Assembly (NCBI RefSeq): GCF_018446385.1 | Contig: NC_056004.1 | Coordinates: 25,984,492-26,048,491, forward strand | Source: Zingiber officinale | Taxonomy: Eukaryota; Streptophyta; Magnoliopsida; Zingiberales; Zingiberaceae | Length of the DNA: 64,000 nt | Direction of reading: 5' to 3' | Shown here: positions 24,096 through 35,134 of the stretch, piece after piece | Layout of the letters: every line of letters starts with the position of its first letter | Position numbering within the stretch: the stretch's first letter is position 1 | Notes under the pieces: generated by a model | What the model was told of the DNA's origin: nothing | Databases searched by the model: none | What the model saw: only the letters and a program-made list of their open reading frames with translations | Position numbers and translations under genes: made by a program

Positions 24096-25996
24096 TTATC
24101 TTGTTCGAAATTGGTGAAAGTGATGAGCTGGGGACGTGGCTTTGTCGTTGACTGGATGAAGACTCCATGCTGTCCTGCAACATAGGGAGCATTAGTGCTA
24201 GGCCAGGGAAGGGGTCCCCGACGTTGGTCTTTTGACGCTCAAGTCAGTGATCGATTCGGGAGAAAAATAGTGGAAACAAACTGTAGCAAAGAGCGTGTGT
24301 AAATATGAAGCATCGTATAGCTCCGCCTATAAATGGAGACTCCTTTTATAGTGCCACTATTGAGTTATGCATGCATATCAAAGTATTAACATATTTTCCA
24401 AAGCTTTTCTAAGAAAGGACATGTCATAAAGTGCTCCTGACACCTTTCCTTAAACGAACGTGTAAATCTCTGTGATTTGATAGGTGTAGGACCGTTGGGC
24501 CGGCTAGGAGGGGGTTGTTGGATATCCTGCTAACACTAAAAAGAAAACAAACCCTCCTCGAACTCTTTAGGCTAACACTTGCATAATTAAGTTAAGCAGA
24601 TAAATTAAAAGCATAAAAAAAAGCGAGACACAAAAGATTTACTTGGTTACAACCGATGTGGTTGTTAATCCAAGGAAGATTAAGCTCAATAAAACTCCTT
24701 CGGGCGGAGAAGCCTCGTACAGCGTTGAAGTGCAGAAAACAGAAGCTTAGAAAAAGAGAGTGTGCAAGCACTGGATTTACAATCAGTGAGTTCTGTTTAA
24801 GTTTCTGGACCAAGGCTATATTTATAGTCTTGGTCCGGGCGCCTGGAAGGGTTCCGGGCGCCCTGGGGGGGATAAATTTTATCCCCCAACGGTCGGATCG
24901 AGTCAAAACTCGATCCTGTTGAAAAGTCGATTCCGGGTGCCCGGAAGGGTTCCGAGCGCCCCGGTCGGTTCCGGGCGCCCGGAGCCCTAAGGTCAACATA
25001 AGTTGACTTTTCGACTCCGGTTCATCTCGTCTCGATCCAGCTCATCTCGGTCCGGGTCTGTTCGCTCCGGCTCCGTTTGCTTGGGTGATCTCTGCCATCC
25101 GGAATATGGCTCACCCGAACCCATCTTCCGGTCTTCTCGAGCGTGCTTCCTCCCGGCTCGTCCCTCGGAATTGCGTGTTCCTTCTCGCCCACTGTGGTAC
25201 TCATCCAGACTTCGTCCCTCGGCCGCACCCCGTGCCGATCTAGCTGCGCCTCTTGCTCCCCGAGCAATCTTCCGCCTCAGCTTCTCACCACCACGCGCAC
25301 TTCCTTCTCGTCCGTCGGTGTACTCTTCCAGAGCACCTCATCCGGACAGCCGTCCTTCTCGCTAGCTGCGTCTTCCGCTCGAGTACCTGTGCTCCTAAGC
25401 TCCTGCACACTTAGACACAAGGTTAGAAACAACGCAGGACCTAACTTAACTTGTTGATCACACCAAAACAATCTTGGGGTTCCAACAATAGGTTGGAAGC
25501 TTCTGGAGCATAAATTGCGGGCGTGATATTCTTTGTCTTTTATAGTACAAATTTCTAAAAGAGTACGACATGACAGGTATATGAGTCCTGCTGTAGGTTG
25601 ACCGATCGTCACTCAGCCAGGAGATCGCCAACTCGGCCTTACAGAATGCAGTCAACAACTCGTTCATCACTCGACCTTAATTTTGCAGAGAAGACGTAAT
25701 ATGCCCGATCTACCCTTAGGTCCGATTAGATAGGGCGATGGGCCGAGTAAATTAGTACTTAGCTTTAAACCTCGTCTGCAAGTTGCGAAAGATGACCCTT
25801 CGGAGATCCGGTCGGTCCTTCACGCCCGACTTACGATGCAAGGCACATTCGGCTACACAGCCTAGTTAGTAGTTCAAGGTCCATTCGACCATGTAACTTT
25901 GACCGCTTGGCTTTGACCTCCACATCAGCTGGTCCTCCCTACTTTGACCCACTTTTTTTTAGGAGGGGGGGGGGGGGCATCTTTATCACCGTATCA
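24096..25996 (-). mobile_element. Ty3-gypsy (Tat-like) solo LTR G nested in F
   Basis: Flanked by perfect CTAGG duplications (24091-24095 and 25997-26001). The minus strand begins TGATACGGTGATAAAGATG, like the LTR at 31.6-33.6 kb (TGATACGGTGCATCGATG). It has a TATA word (CACTATAAAAGGAG, near 24350) followed by a GACTTGAGCGTC leader shared with the other gypsy LTRs here. The other end is degenerate. It is interrupted by LTR E. Confidence 0.7.
24485..25487 (-). mobile_element. Solo LTR E with GGCGCC palindromes, nested in G
   Basis: Bounded by TGTAGGACC and TTCCAACA, with perfect ATAGG duplications (24480-24484 and 25488-25492). Its terminal 300 bases on the left match element B LTRs (TACTTGGTTAC, GGGCGGAGAAGCC words). 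Palindromic CCGGGCGCCCGG-type words repeat at about 24836-24985, just before a minus-strand TATA word near 24815. Small frames at 24592-25612 overlap on both strands and show no domain. Confidence 0.8.
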
Positions 25997-26885
25997 CTAG
26001 GCAACGAGGAAGTTCTGACATAGTAAACTTCCGAACACCATAACTTTTTTACTTAGATATCAAAATGAGGGCACGATTTTTGATGCAAAACTAAGCTCGT
26101 TAAGATATCTATACTTTTATTGCTTACCAATTGATTAAAGCAATCAATTGGTACACCATAGTAGCAAACAAAATATTACAGAATCGATTAGCATGATTGA
26201 TTGGAATCAATCAATCAATTGGTGAGTCATACCAATCAATTCGTAAGGTAAAAATAGTCATTTTGTAGGTTTAAACGGTTAGATTCAATGAAAATCAATT
26301 GATGAAGTCTATCAATTGATTGACAGGAAAAAAACAACCCAAATTATAGCCTTAGAAAGAGGATTTCAAGGAGGATTCTCAGTGCCGATTCTTGAGGGGT
26401 TAGAGATAAAGTGTTATTTCATTGTCAACCATCAAGAGGCTAACCAAATCAACAAGCAACCATCCAAAGTAAAGATCTCATATGTAAAGTTTATTTACTT
26501 TCCTTTGCTTGTGTCTCAACCTTATAAGAGGCTTCTCCGCCTCCGGAAGGTTTCCAAGGAGGAAGTTCTTAGTGGAAGCTATGAACGAGGAGTAGATCCT
26601 TGGATTAGTCACCTCAAATAGATAGATACCAAGTAAAATCAATGTATATTGCAAGTATATATGAAGTCGAGTTTGAATCAAGATATTCACTGCGCATTCA
26701 AATGACGACAACGACGAGATCTAAGCTATTCACCTCTCATCTAACTCGCATGCTTCCTAACATTGTTCCTCTTCGAAGAATAAATAAAACACAATCTACG
26801 TCAACATAATTACTAAAGACTCATTATATAATTGCTAATGTTTAGGTTTAGCATAGCCATCATGTTATATTTTTCATTATAATTA

Positions 26886-27540
26886 GTGATGCGGTGCAAG
26901 GAGACGATAGGGCTCATGTGCATGACTAGTTAATAAAGAGGTTAGGTTACATGGTCAGAATTGAACTTGATTAACATAGACTCCACGTGACTAATCGATC
27001 GGACTCACTGACTTACCGAACCAATCAGACTCACTGACTTATTGAGTTGACCTCTTGACTTCCTGAGCGATCTGACATGCTGAGCTCAATCAGTGGAGTC
27101 CCCGACCTCTCAACTTTCTGAGTAGTCTGATCTTCCAAGTCGACTCGATCAGTTGAGTCGTCAATCTCCTGACTTCCTGATCTGTCGACCCCCACTCGCC
27201 CATGATCTCTTGCCCACTTCTCCCATGATTTCCTCCCGACTTCTCCATGATCTCTAGGATATCTCACACTTATAAAAGACCATGTACAAGCTCCGCCAAG
27301 CGGGCTCTCTGTCTTTTACTTTACCTCTCTTATTTGCTTTGTCTCTTTTTATTAAAACACCATGTTGATTTAGCTTGTTACTCTTCGGAAGAATTGCCAG
27401 AATAGGAGAAGAAATCCACGAGAAGGCTTTAATATCATCACCCTTTGCGCTAGTTGGGTGGATTGCTACCACTACGCCATTGTGGTGAAATTGTCGGACA
27501 GGACCGTTAGATATAGAATGCAATATCAAAATCAATCATG
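26886..27540 (+). mobile_element. Probable gypsy LTR fragment
   Basis: It starts TGATGCGGTGCAAGG, similar to the Tat LTR starts in this window. It holds repeated ACTCACTGACTT words at about 27000-27060 and a TATA word (CTTATAAAAG, 27268-27277) with a pyrimidine-rich leader after it. The right boundary and target duplication are not clear. Confidence 0.4.
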
Positions 27541-27610
27541 TTTGTTTCATTAATAGATATATAAAATTGACATTCTTCATCTAGTATGCATGCAATACTT
27601 AAGTCTAGTG

Positions 27611-27710
27611 GACTCAGTCAACTTTCCAGTCTAGCACTCATCCTTCTAAAATTCTGAAGGGCCAGGCTCAGAGAACCGCTAGAGCGACGGTTCCATTTTT
27701 TTTTTGCTCA
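27611..27710 (+). mobile_element. Short insert with T tail and 17-bp flanking duplication (SINE-like)
   Basis: A 100-bp segment ending in a run of about 11 T plus a few bases is flanked by the 17-bp direct repeat AATACTTAAGTCTAGTG (27594-27610 and 27711-27727). The long target duplication is typical of non-LTR retroposition. I do not recognise the family, and no clear A or B box is visible. Confidence 0.5.
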
Positions 27711-27775
27711 AATACTTAAGTCTAGTGACCAAATGACTCAAAGTAAGTCTCGATCAAGTAGGGGCTAGAACTTAA

Positions 27776-29243
27776 CTATTCCGCCGGCGGCAGATCCCCG
27801 CAGTCATAGCCTCGGATGGCCGCCACGATCCTTGGATGAACGTACTGATAGTATACCCTTTGCCTAAACCACTTGGCCACCGGCCGCCACAAGCCGTTGG
27901 AGCCGCCTTGCTGCACCCACCCGGACAGATACGCCGCCGCCACGATTCCAGCGACTCGCCATCGACGCTCCCGGGCGTAGTTCTCCAATCCAGCCTCCAG
28001 CAACGGTGCCCGCGCGAGGCACCGCCCCAGCACGACGGCGTCCTCCAGCGCGGCGCACCCACCCTGCCCGATCTCGGGTGTCATGGGATGCATAGCATCG
28101 CCTGCGACCGTCACACACCCCTTCTGTGTCCGCTGCAGGAGGAGGTCCCACGGGACCCGGAGCAGCAGCGGCGCCCAGCTCACGGTGCTCGCGTCCGCGT
28201 GTTCAACGGCACATCGCAACTCCGGCGGGAAGTCTTCGGTCAAGTGCCGTTGCACTTCTTCCACGATGAACTCCGGCGTTGCTCTGGCCATCTCTTTATC
28301 TGCATTTAATTAGCAATGTAAAGAAGCTATCAACTTTGAAACCGGCGACTAATTGCGGAAAATTGGGAAATAAAACTAGAGAAAACAGAGACTTGCCTGT
28401 GTCATCGGAGGCGCGGGTGATGAACCAGTAAAGCTCCTTGTTGTTAAGAGGAACCACCCCTCCTCTTTTTCCATCACCGAGGAACTGCAAGACTTCATTC
28501 TTGAGCCCGTGGCTGTCGGGGAACACCGCGAGTCCCCGAATGGCGGAGCGGCCGGAGTCAACAGCCGGCGAGAGGCCCAACCACCGCGCCACGACCGAGT
28601 GAACGCCATCGCATCCAATGAGCACTTTGGCTTTGATAACGGAACCGTCGTCCAAGTGCACAGTTGTGGTCGGCGACGAACCCTGTTCTTGGTCGATGGA
28701 GACTATCCTGGAAGAAAACCTTATGTTGTCCGGTGGCAGTTCCTCGGCCAGTGCCTGTAACAGGGCCTTCCTGTGTACTGACCTTATTCCTGTGTCACCT
28801 CTGTCACAAGAAACAGCAAAAAATGTTATGAAATGATACTTTAACGATCTCAAAAAATCATGATTTATATATATTACCTCTCTGTCTTGTTAAAGGGTAC
28901 CACTTTAGTCGATCCACTTGAAAGATCTGTAACTCGTGCTCTAAAAACACAAACAGGAATCCATTAGAAAATTAATCAAAATTGAGGAATGATGGGGAGA
29001 AAGAAAGTATCGATACGTGTTGACGGCGGGGTAGAGGGGAATGAGCTTGTGAGCAACACGGAGGGCTTCGAGAGCGCGCCAAGCGTTGGGGAACAAAGTC
29101 AAGGCGGCACCGGCGGCTCGGAGATCCGGTGATCGCTCAAGCACCAAACTCGGCAATCCTACAATCTTCAGGGCCACCGCCGTCGCCAGCCCGGCGATGC
29201 CGGCGCCGACGATAACCACCTCATGCTCATGGTACTTCTCCAT
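27776..29243 (-). CDS. FAD-dependent monooxygenase (MO1 / salicylate-hydroxylase-like), 4 exons, 405 aa
   Basis: Exons on the minus strand: 29243-29017, 28940-28878, 28800-28397, 28299-27776; 1218 nt in one frame. Introns 1 and 2 are GT-AG. Intron 3 uses a GC donor (ACAG/GCAAGT), and no in-frame GT alternative is nearby. The protein has the Rossmann GxGxxG (VIVGAGIAG, residues 13-18), the DG motif (GCDGVHS, 159-165) and the GD motif (AGDAMHPMTPEIGQGG, about 297-312). This is the class A flavoprotein hydroxylase pattern. No signal peptide or membrane segment is seen. Plant relatives are annotated as monooxygenase 1, zeaxanthin-epoxidase-like or urate-hydroxylase-like; the substrate cannot be told from sequence. 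Exons are GC-richer than their repeat-rich surroundings. It is the only host gene between 15 and 64 kb. Confidence 0.92.
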
Positions 29244-29305
29244 TCTCTCTTAATTGACAAGAAAAGAAATCAAGGAAAGATCAATGATTCTTTCTCTCAT
29301 GACAG

Positions 29306-29316
29306 ATATATAATAA
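29306..29316 (-). promoter_or_regulatory. Possible TATA box of the monooxygenase gene
   Basis: Minus strand reads TTATTATATAT about 65 bases before the ATG, implying a short leader. Confidence 0.45.
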
Positions 29317-29636
29317 ATGAAGAGATAATTGGAAACTTGGGGACGACGTTTGCGATAAACAAAGAGGCCTTCCTGTGAGTGTGCTTAATTTGACCAGACT
29401 TTCAGCTCATACACTTGAGGACCACGATTGGAACTAATTTGACCAAAGCACATCTCCCTATCAACAGAGAGGGGACATGACATTGAAATTATTCCATAAA
29501 TAATCATCGACACTTAGTTGAAGATTCAACATTGAATAATCAAATAAGCTTATAAAAAGCCCCATAGTTGACTAAACTAGAACCCGTTAGAGCTAGGGAC
29601 TCCTGTACAAATTTCAATATAAAAATTTCTGCGTAG

Positions 29637-29637
<1 letters not shown>

Positions 29638-29678
<41 letters not shown>

Positions 29679-29679
29679 G
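29638..29679. repeat. (AAT)n microsatellite
   Basis: About 14 uninterrupted trinucleotide units between the monooxygenase promoter and the gypsy LTR. Confidence 0.95.
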
Positions 29680-29697
29680 ATCATGTCGATCTATCCT

Positions 29698-31355
29698 GAT
29701 ATAAGTTATGATGAGTGGACTCGAAAAATAACGTGATAGTAGAAGTCAAGATGATGGAGCGGTCAAAGTCAAGATGATATGATAGTCCTACTCGAAAAAG
29801 AGTAATATCCCCTCATCTAGTCTAGATTAGTCTCCTAGTGTTAAGGTTCTTAGGTTTAACAAGATTGAGTTTTAATCCGACCAAGGGGAGACGGTCAATC
29901 CTCAAGCCAAGCGAATCAGAGAATTTGGCGTCTCAAGGCCGGCCAGATTTTAAGGCGACCATGAGCGAGGTCGGCCAACCTTAAGGGTCAACCGGAACGA
30001 TTGATTCACTCCACATCAGACCAACTACTAGGGGATAGTAGGTAGGTAAACTCGTCCGGTTATAAAGTTAAACAGACTTATATGTCCCGACCGTACAAAA
30101 ACTCGGGTAGGACAAATACAACCTAGCCTGATATATTGATCAAGTCTCTCAGAACAAAGTGGACCTTCTCTATATAACTTATCATATGCTCGGTCAGATA
30201 AAGGGACGAATGGGCATACGACACTTATACTTATATTATTATCGCCTGAATGAAATTCTAGCATAACATATATTATTATTAAAGGGATTTTTATGATGCA
30301 CTCTACCATACTCTAACGAGTATCTTAATGTTGTGCAAGAACGTGGTTGAGCAGCTTAATATGATGTATAGTAGTGGAATATATAGAATGCAACTGAACA
30401 ACTCAATAAAAGCGACCGGGTTAAGGACCGGTCAGATTATATTCAGCCAACAATATCATCTTAACAGGGCGACCGACTTAAAGACCGATCAGATTATATT
30501 CAGCCAATAATATCATCTTAACAGGGTGGTTGGCTTAAGAACTGACCAAATTATATTCAGCCAATAACATCATCCTAATAAGACGGCTGACTTAAGGACC
30601 GACCGGATTGTATTCAGTTGACAACATCATCTCAACAAGGTAGTAGACTTAAGGACTGACTGAATTATGCTTAGTAGACAATATCCCGACAACTGTCATA
30701 ATAACAACTTTGTGTCAGAGAATATTCTTCTAAAAACTTCTTCAAGAACCATCATGTCTCCCATTAGCAGATTAATAATAACAGTATATTTCTTCGACAA
30801 CCTCGGCAATAACAGAAGCTATAAACTACAAAGGGGGTATACATATGGGTAAAATAAAACGATTTCTCAGACGATTATGGCGGACTGCTTAACAAATTCT
30901 GATACATTTTGCCACCTCATGATTATGGAAGTTATGTAAGGTGATATATAAAAGGGGAGTTTTTTCTTTGTGACGAAGGTACGCTCACTGACATTTGCAA
31001 CTCTACTCTCATGCATACATTCTGATTGTTCTTCATCCACTCGTTTGGATGGTAACTGATTTGAGCGTCGGAGGGTCTTCACCAGAGACTCCCCTTGATT
31101 TCTGGCGGCTAACATTTTGCTAACTCGTCTCCTTATGTGCAGAATTGAAAAAAAAGCTTCTGTGGAGAGAAAAAGATCTTCTATTAGTCAATTAACCATT
31201 ACCATACCCAGCACATCATCTTCGAAAGTCTCAGACAGGATCATGCCCCATTTAAAATAAGATCACTATCACTTACAGCTCACAATGATAAATAATCTTT
31301 GAATTTCTTGGACATGGCATATATAGTGAATACTTCCATATCTCATTAAAACTCA
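29698..31355 (+). mobile_element. Gypsy LTR H fragment with 57-bp tandem repeats
   Basis: It starts about TGATATAAG. It contains five copies of a 57-bp unit (about 30405-30680, word GATTATATTCAGCC every 57 bp), a TATA word (ATATATAAAAGGGG near 30947) and a leader with TTGAGCGTCGGAGGG that matches LTRs G and I. A TGGTATCAGAG word follows at 31359. Boundaries are approximate and no target duplication was found. Confidence 0.5.
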
Positions 31356-31599
31356 AACTGGTATCAGAGACTTCGAGCAAAACTTTTGCATCTCATGTGG
31401 AATCTACTTACTACTACAGTTCGTACTTGATGCAATAAGTATTGAGTTCAAACCATTATGTTTTTGGACGGCATAGATCCAGCTTCAGTCTTCAGATATG
31501 GCAACACAAAGTGCATCATCTTGTGAGAACTTCTAAAGAGGCAGAGGCTTTTGAAAGCTATAAATGTGATCCCGTCCGGAAGCTGAGTCGGATGAGGGC

Positions 31600-33574
31600 G
31601 AGCCTTGCTGCGCTAAATGTTGGTGAAAAGTCGTTGAGATGCTGAGTTAGTAAGTTACCCCTTGGACAAGTGCGCACGAGCGGTGGTACGAAGGGAAGAA
31701 AGGTTCAAGATGATGGCGCTATCACTCTGCACACACTCAGACAAGTCACACGGTCGTTAGAGACCAGAAACTAGGGAAAAAGTCCCCGGGTCAGGCCCTC
31801 CGACGCTCAAGTCCGGTACTTTTTCTCCAGAAATCACAGAGAAAGCAAGAAAAAGTAAAAGACTGGTAAAAAATGACGAGTGAGCGTACCTACGTAAGGG
31901 ACAAAGCATCCCTTTTTATACCGCAACTGAGGCTTCTGAAACCTGGCAAATGTCAGGGAATGTCGGGTGTCAGGCTCTGTCTGGCGGTGATCGACACGTG
32001 GCTTTCTCTCATAGGCCGGCGGAGAAACCAAGAGGAGTATGAGTCTCCCACTGTTAGAATATTCCCTGACATGTGATGATTATTCTCTGACAGGTGGTTA
32101 CGATTCCTTGCAGGCCTATTTGTCATATAGTGTCTGGCCCCCTGACCCCCCTTCGTCTGTGTCATTCAAAGTATGTACATCTCGATGATCTAATGATTTC
32201 CGACCTGCACCCGGGGTCGGCTCCCCGACCTGCACGTATGATCCTCCCAACCTGCATGTTGGGTCGGACCTCTGACCTGTGTCCGTCCGTTATCCATGGT
32301 ATGCTCGTCCTGACCTGCACGTATGATCCTCCCGACCTGCATGATGGGTCGGATCTCTGACCTGTGTCCATCTGTTATCCATGGTATGATCGTCCCAACC
32401 GACACGTATGATCCTCCCGACCTGCATGTTGGGTCAGATCTCTGACCTGTGTCCATCTGTTGTTATCCATGGTATGATCATCCCGACCTGTATGATGGGT
32501 CGGATCTCTAACCTGTGTCCGTCCGTTATCCATGGTATGATCGTCCCGACCGACACGTATGATCCTCCCAACCTGCATGTTGGGTCGGATCTCTGACCTG
32601 TGTCCATCTGTTGTTATCCATGGTATGATCATCCCGACCTGCACGTATGATCCTCCTGACCTGCATGTTGGGTCAGATCTCTGACCTGTGTCCATCTGTT
32701 GTTATCCATGGTATGATCATCCCGACCTGCACGTATGATCCTCCCGACCTGTATGATGGGTCGGATCTCTGACCTGTGTCCGTCCGTTATCCATGGTATG
32801 ATCGTCCCGACCTGCACGTATGATCCTCCCGACCTGCATGATGGGTCGGATCTCTAACCTGTGTCCATCTGTTGTTATCCATGGTATGACCATCCCGACC
32901 TGCACATATGATCCTCCCGACCTGTATGATGGGTCGGATCTCTGACCTGTGTCCGTCCGTTATCCATGGTATGATCGTCCCGACCTGCACGTATGATCCT
33001 CCCGACCTGCATGATGGGTCGGATCTCTGACCTGTGTCCATCTGTTGTTATCCATGGTATGATCATCCCGACCTGCACGTATGATCCTCCCGACCTGCAT
33101 GTTGGGTCAGATCTCTGACCTGCATCCGTTCAAAGTAAATCATATTCGGTATATCCATCCGACCAATAAGCTGGTCTTGAGTCGCCCTCAATCTCTGGTT
33201 GCACCTGACCCTTGTGAGCGGTCTTCCATTGAATTTGGTCCTGGGAGGGTCGGGTCCTTTTCTAATTCCCTTTAGAGACCGGATCCGTCCCCGGACCCGG
33301 TCCAACTTGTGAATTAGTCGTTTGACCAGTACCTCGCTTGAAGTTTTGACTTCGGCCACGTGTACCGAAATCTTGACCTCCTTGTAATTCTGACTTTTGA
33401 CCCCCATGGTGACATTGTCACGGAGGCAAGACTTTTGACCTCCAGGCTGGCTTAACTTTTGACTAGCCACGAGGGCTAGACTTCTGACCTCCAGGCTAGC
33501 ATAACTCTTGACCTTTTATGGCTTGGACTCCGTGCCATATCATCTCACAGACCCCACATCGATGCACCGTATCA
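31600..33574 (-). repeat. 3' LTR (I) of the Tat-type element
   Basis: The right end is the LTR start TGATACGGTGCATCGATG on the minus strand, preceded by a purine tract GAGGGGGAGGCTTG (33575-33591). A minus-strand TATA word lies near 31912 (TATAAAAAGGG). Its leader has CTTGAGCGTCGGAGGG at about 31793-31812. The left end is uncertain (about 31.6 kb). The middle is filled by 85/88-bp tandem repeats. Confidence 0.65.
32205..33130. repeat. 85/88-bp tandem array in LTR I
   Basis: The word TATCCATGGT recurs at 32291, 32376, 32464, 32527, 32615, 32703, 32788, 32876, 32961 and 33049. The spacing is 85 or 88 bp with one 63-bp unit. Two unit types (CCGTCCGTTATCC and CCATCTGTTGTTATCC) alternate in the right half, suggesting a 173-bp higher-order unit. 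The many overlapping minus-strand ORFs here (MDTGQRSDP...) are only translations of the repeat. Confidence 0.9.
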
Positions 33575-33701
33575 CAAGCCTCCCCCTCAAGTCTAGTCAA
33601 AGGAGGACGCAAGTCTGACTGACTAGACCCATGCATCCCTCTGTGCTCTTCTGCCTCCTGCCTTATCTACCGTACCCATCTTTATGTCCTGTCGCCTGGG
33701 G

Positions 33702-33917
33702 TACTGCGCCTACATAATTGTTTTAGTGGTTGCTTGTGGTACGGCGCCTGCACAATTGCTTTAGTGGTTGCTTGTGGTACGGCGCTTGCGTAATTGCTTC
33801 AGTGGTTACTTGGGATACGGTGCCTGAGTAATTGCTTTAGTGGTTGTTTGTGGTACGGCGCTTGCGTAATTGCTTCAGTGGTTGCCTGGGATACGGTGCC
33901 TGAGTAATTGCTTTGTC
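33702..33917. repeat. 38-bp tandem array, 6 copies
   Basis: The word TACGGCGC or a variant recurs exactly every 38 bp (33702, 33740, 33778, 33816, 33854, 33892) just upstream of the first antisense ORF. Confidence 0.9.
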
Positions 33918-33936
33918 TTGAGCACTCAATCTCCTC

Positions 33937-33946
33937 TTTAAAAAGG
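33937..33946 (+). promoter_or_regulatory. TATA-like box before antisense ORF a
   Basis: TTTAAAAAGG about 100 bases before the ATG at 34038, followed by a pyrimidine-rich stretch as in plant leaders. Confidence 0.4.
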
Positions 33947-34037
33947 CCTCAATACACTCCCTTCTCTTATCCTTCCTTTCCTTTGCTTTCTTCCTACTTT
34001 TCGTCCCTCTGCCCGCTCCCGATTTCTACTTGATACA

Positions 34038-34472
34038 ATGCATTCACCTTCCTCCGACGAGGTTGATCAGCCAACCCCCCAAATGCGGATACATCAACTC
34101 ACCCAACAACTTGCAGAGAAGGAGCACGAACTGAAAAACTTGACTGTGGAGCTAGACCGTATACTTGCTTCCTAGCAAGACGCAGACGCCCTGTATCGCC
34201 TTGCTAAATCTTGTGTTCACGCCGAAAAAGCGAGGAAAGAAAAATACCAGTCTGACCTACAACGCCATCATAACCTCCAGGAACATCTGCAACGAGAGCA
34301 TGAGGCCGAGCTATCCCTCCTACGTGCATGCCTTGATGATAAACAAGATACCATCGCTCGACAACAAGCCGTCATCGAATCCCTTCAAGCAGAGTTGGCC
34401 CGAACTTACAATGTCCCAGCAACTCTTGACCCCCAGGATGTTCCTTCCCAGGGCAGTGTCCACAGACCTTAA
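34038..34472 (+). pseudogene. Antisense coiled-coil ORF a of the Tat-type element, one stop
   Basis: The frame of 144 codons runs from ATG at 34038 to TAA at 34470-34472 and is broken once by TAG at 34173-34175 (codon 46). In context this is probably a mutated CAG. The product would be almost wholly coiled coil, rich in Gln, Glu and Leu (words LTQQLAEKEHELKNL, LQREHEAELSLLRA). It resembles ORF b in layout and in the C-terminal part of ORF c. Function unknown. It reads against the direction of the retroelement. Confidence 0.6.
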
Positions 34473-34504
34473 CTAACTCTTGTGTCTCTTGTCTGGGCTT
34501 TGAT

Positions 34505-34620
34505 TGTCTCGGTGACCCTTGCCCGGGCTTTAGTTGTCTCGGTGGCTTTTATCCGGGCTTTAGTTGTCTCAGTGGCTCCTTTCCGGACTTCAGTTGTCTC
34601 AGTGACTTCTAACTTGTAGG
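34505..34620. repeat. 30-bp tandem array, about 4 copies
   Basis: TGTCTC recurs at 34505, 34535, 34565 and 34595 within a 30-bp unit (CCGGGCTTTAGTTGTCTCGG). It follows ORF a directly and probably forms its 3' UTR. Confidence 0.85.
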
Positions 34621-35067
34621 GCGTTCCTTCTTGTAGGACGTTCCTTTCTGTAATAGTGCCTGTATCCCTTCTCTCATGTAATTCATAAATAATAACTCAG
34701 CTATTGAGCTTGTGTGACGAGTGCTGGTTTTGTAATGAATATTTTGTATGCTCCCTAAACTATGCTGTTGTACTAGTCTATGACCTTGATGTTTGTTAGT
34801 TGGAGAGGCTCATCCTTCTAGGCAGTCCATCGTACTTGATTCCCTTGGCCCATTTGGTCCGTTGTGAGAATCATTTAGCTGCTTGACCTGATCATTTAAA
34901 GATGCTTCAGTCAGCGCGAGACACGCCCTTCTAACTGTGAGACAACCGAGCGCCCCTCATGATCTCATTTAACCCTTCGACTTCCGAGTTGAATCCACCT
35001 TTATTACGACACTGGTTCCCAAGCGCCTTTTCCAGCTTCGAGAGAGTCCGTTCACCTTCCTCATCCG

Positions 35068-35076
35068 TATAAAAGA
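35068..35076 (+). promoter_or_regulatory. TATA-like box before antisense ORF b
   Basis: GTATAAAAG lies about 60 bases before the ATG at 35135. Confidence 0.45.
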
Positions 35077-35134
35077 TTTGGGGGTATTTCACCCTTCCTA
35101 TCCACATATTCCCTTTATCCACGGGAATGCGTTC

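Larger units (their letters stand above)
23554..26762 (+). mobile_element. Solo LTR F (B/C/D/E family) split by gypsy LTR G
   Basis: It starts TGTTGGTGCAATTGACC and ends CTTCCTAACA, flanked by GTGTT and TTGTT (4 of 5 match). The left arm (to 24095) carries tandem copies of a unit built on AGTCCAAGTGGGTCAA. The right arm (from 26002) carries CAATTG-centred palindromes at 26124-26325. It then has the segment around 26595 (TAGATCCTTGGATTAGTCACCTC) that matches, in reverse, the region near 38600 of element B. The last 100 bases match the 3' ends of LTRs B-E. No coding frame is supported. Confidence 0.72.

Noticed and set aside
24592-25612. Overlapping GC-rich ORFs on both strands
   Set aside because: They lie within solo LTR E, show no domain, and are open because of GC-rich palindromic repeats.
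27836-28760. Plus-strand ORFs opposite the monooxygenase
   Set aside because: Shadow frames of GC-rich exons; the minus strand has the FAD motifs and consistent splicing.
32162-33470. Many overlapping minus-strand ORFs (MDTGQRSDP... type)
   Set aside because: They are translations of the 85/88-bp tandem repeat. The same peptide appears in several frames and the ORFs start and stop with repeat units.
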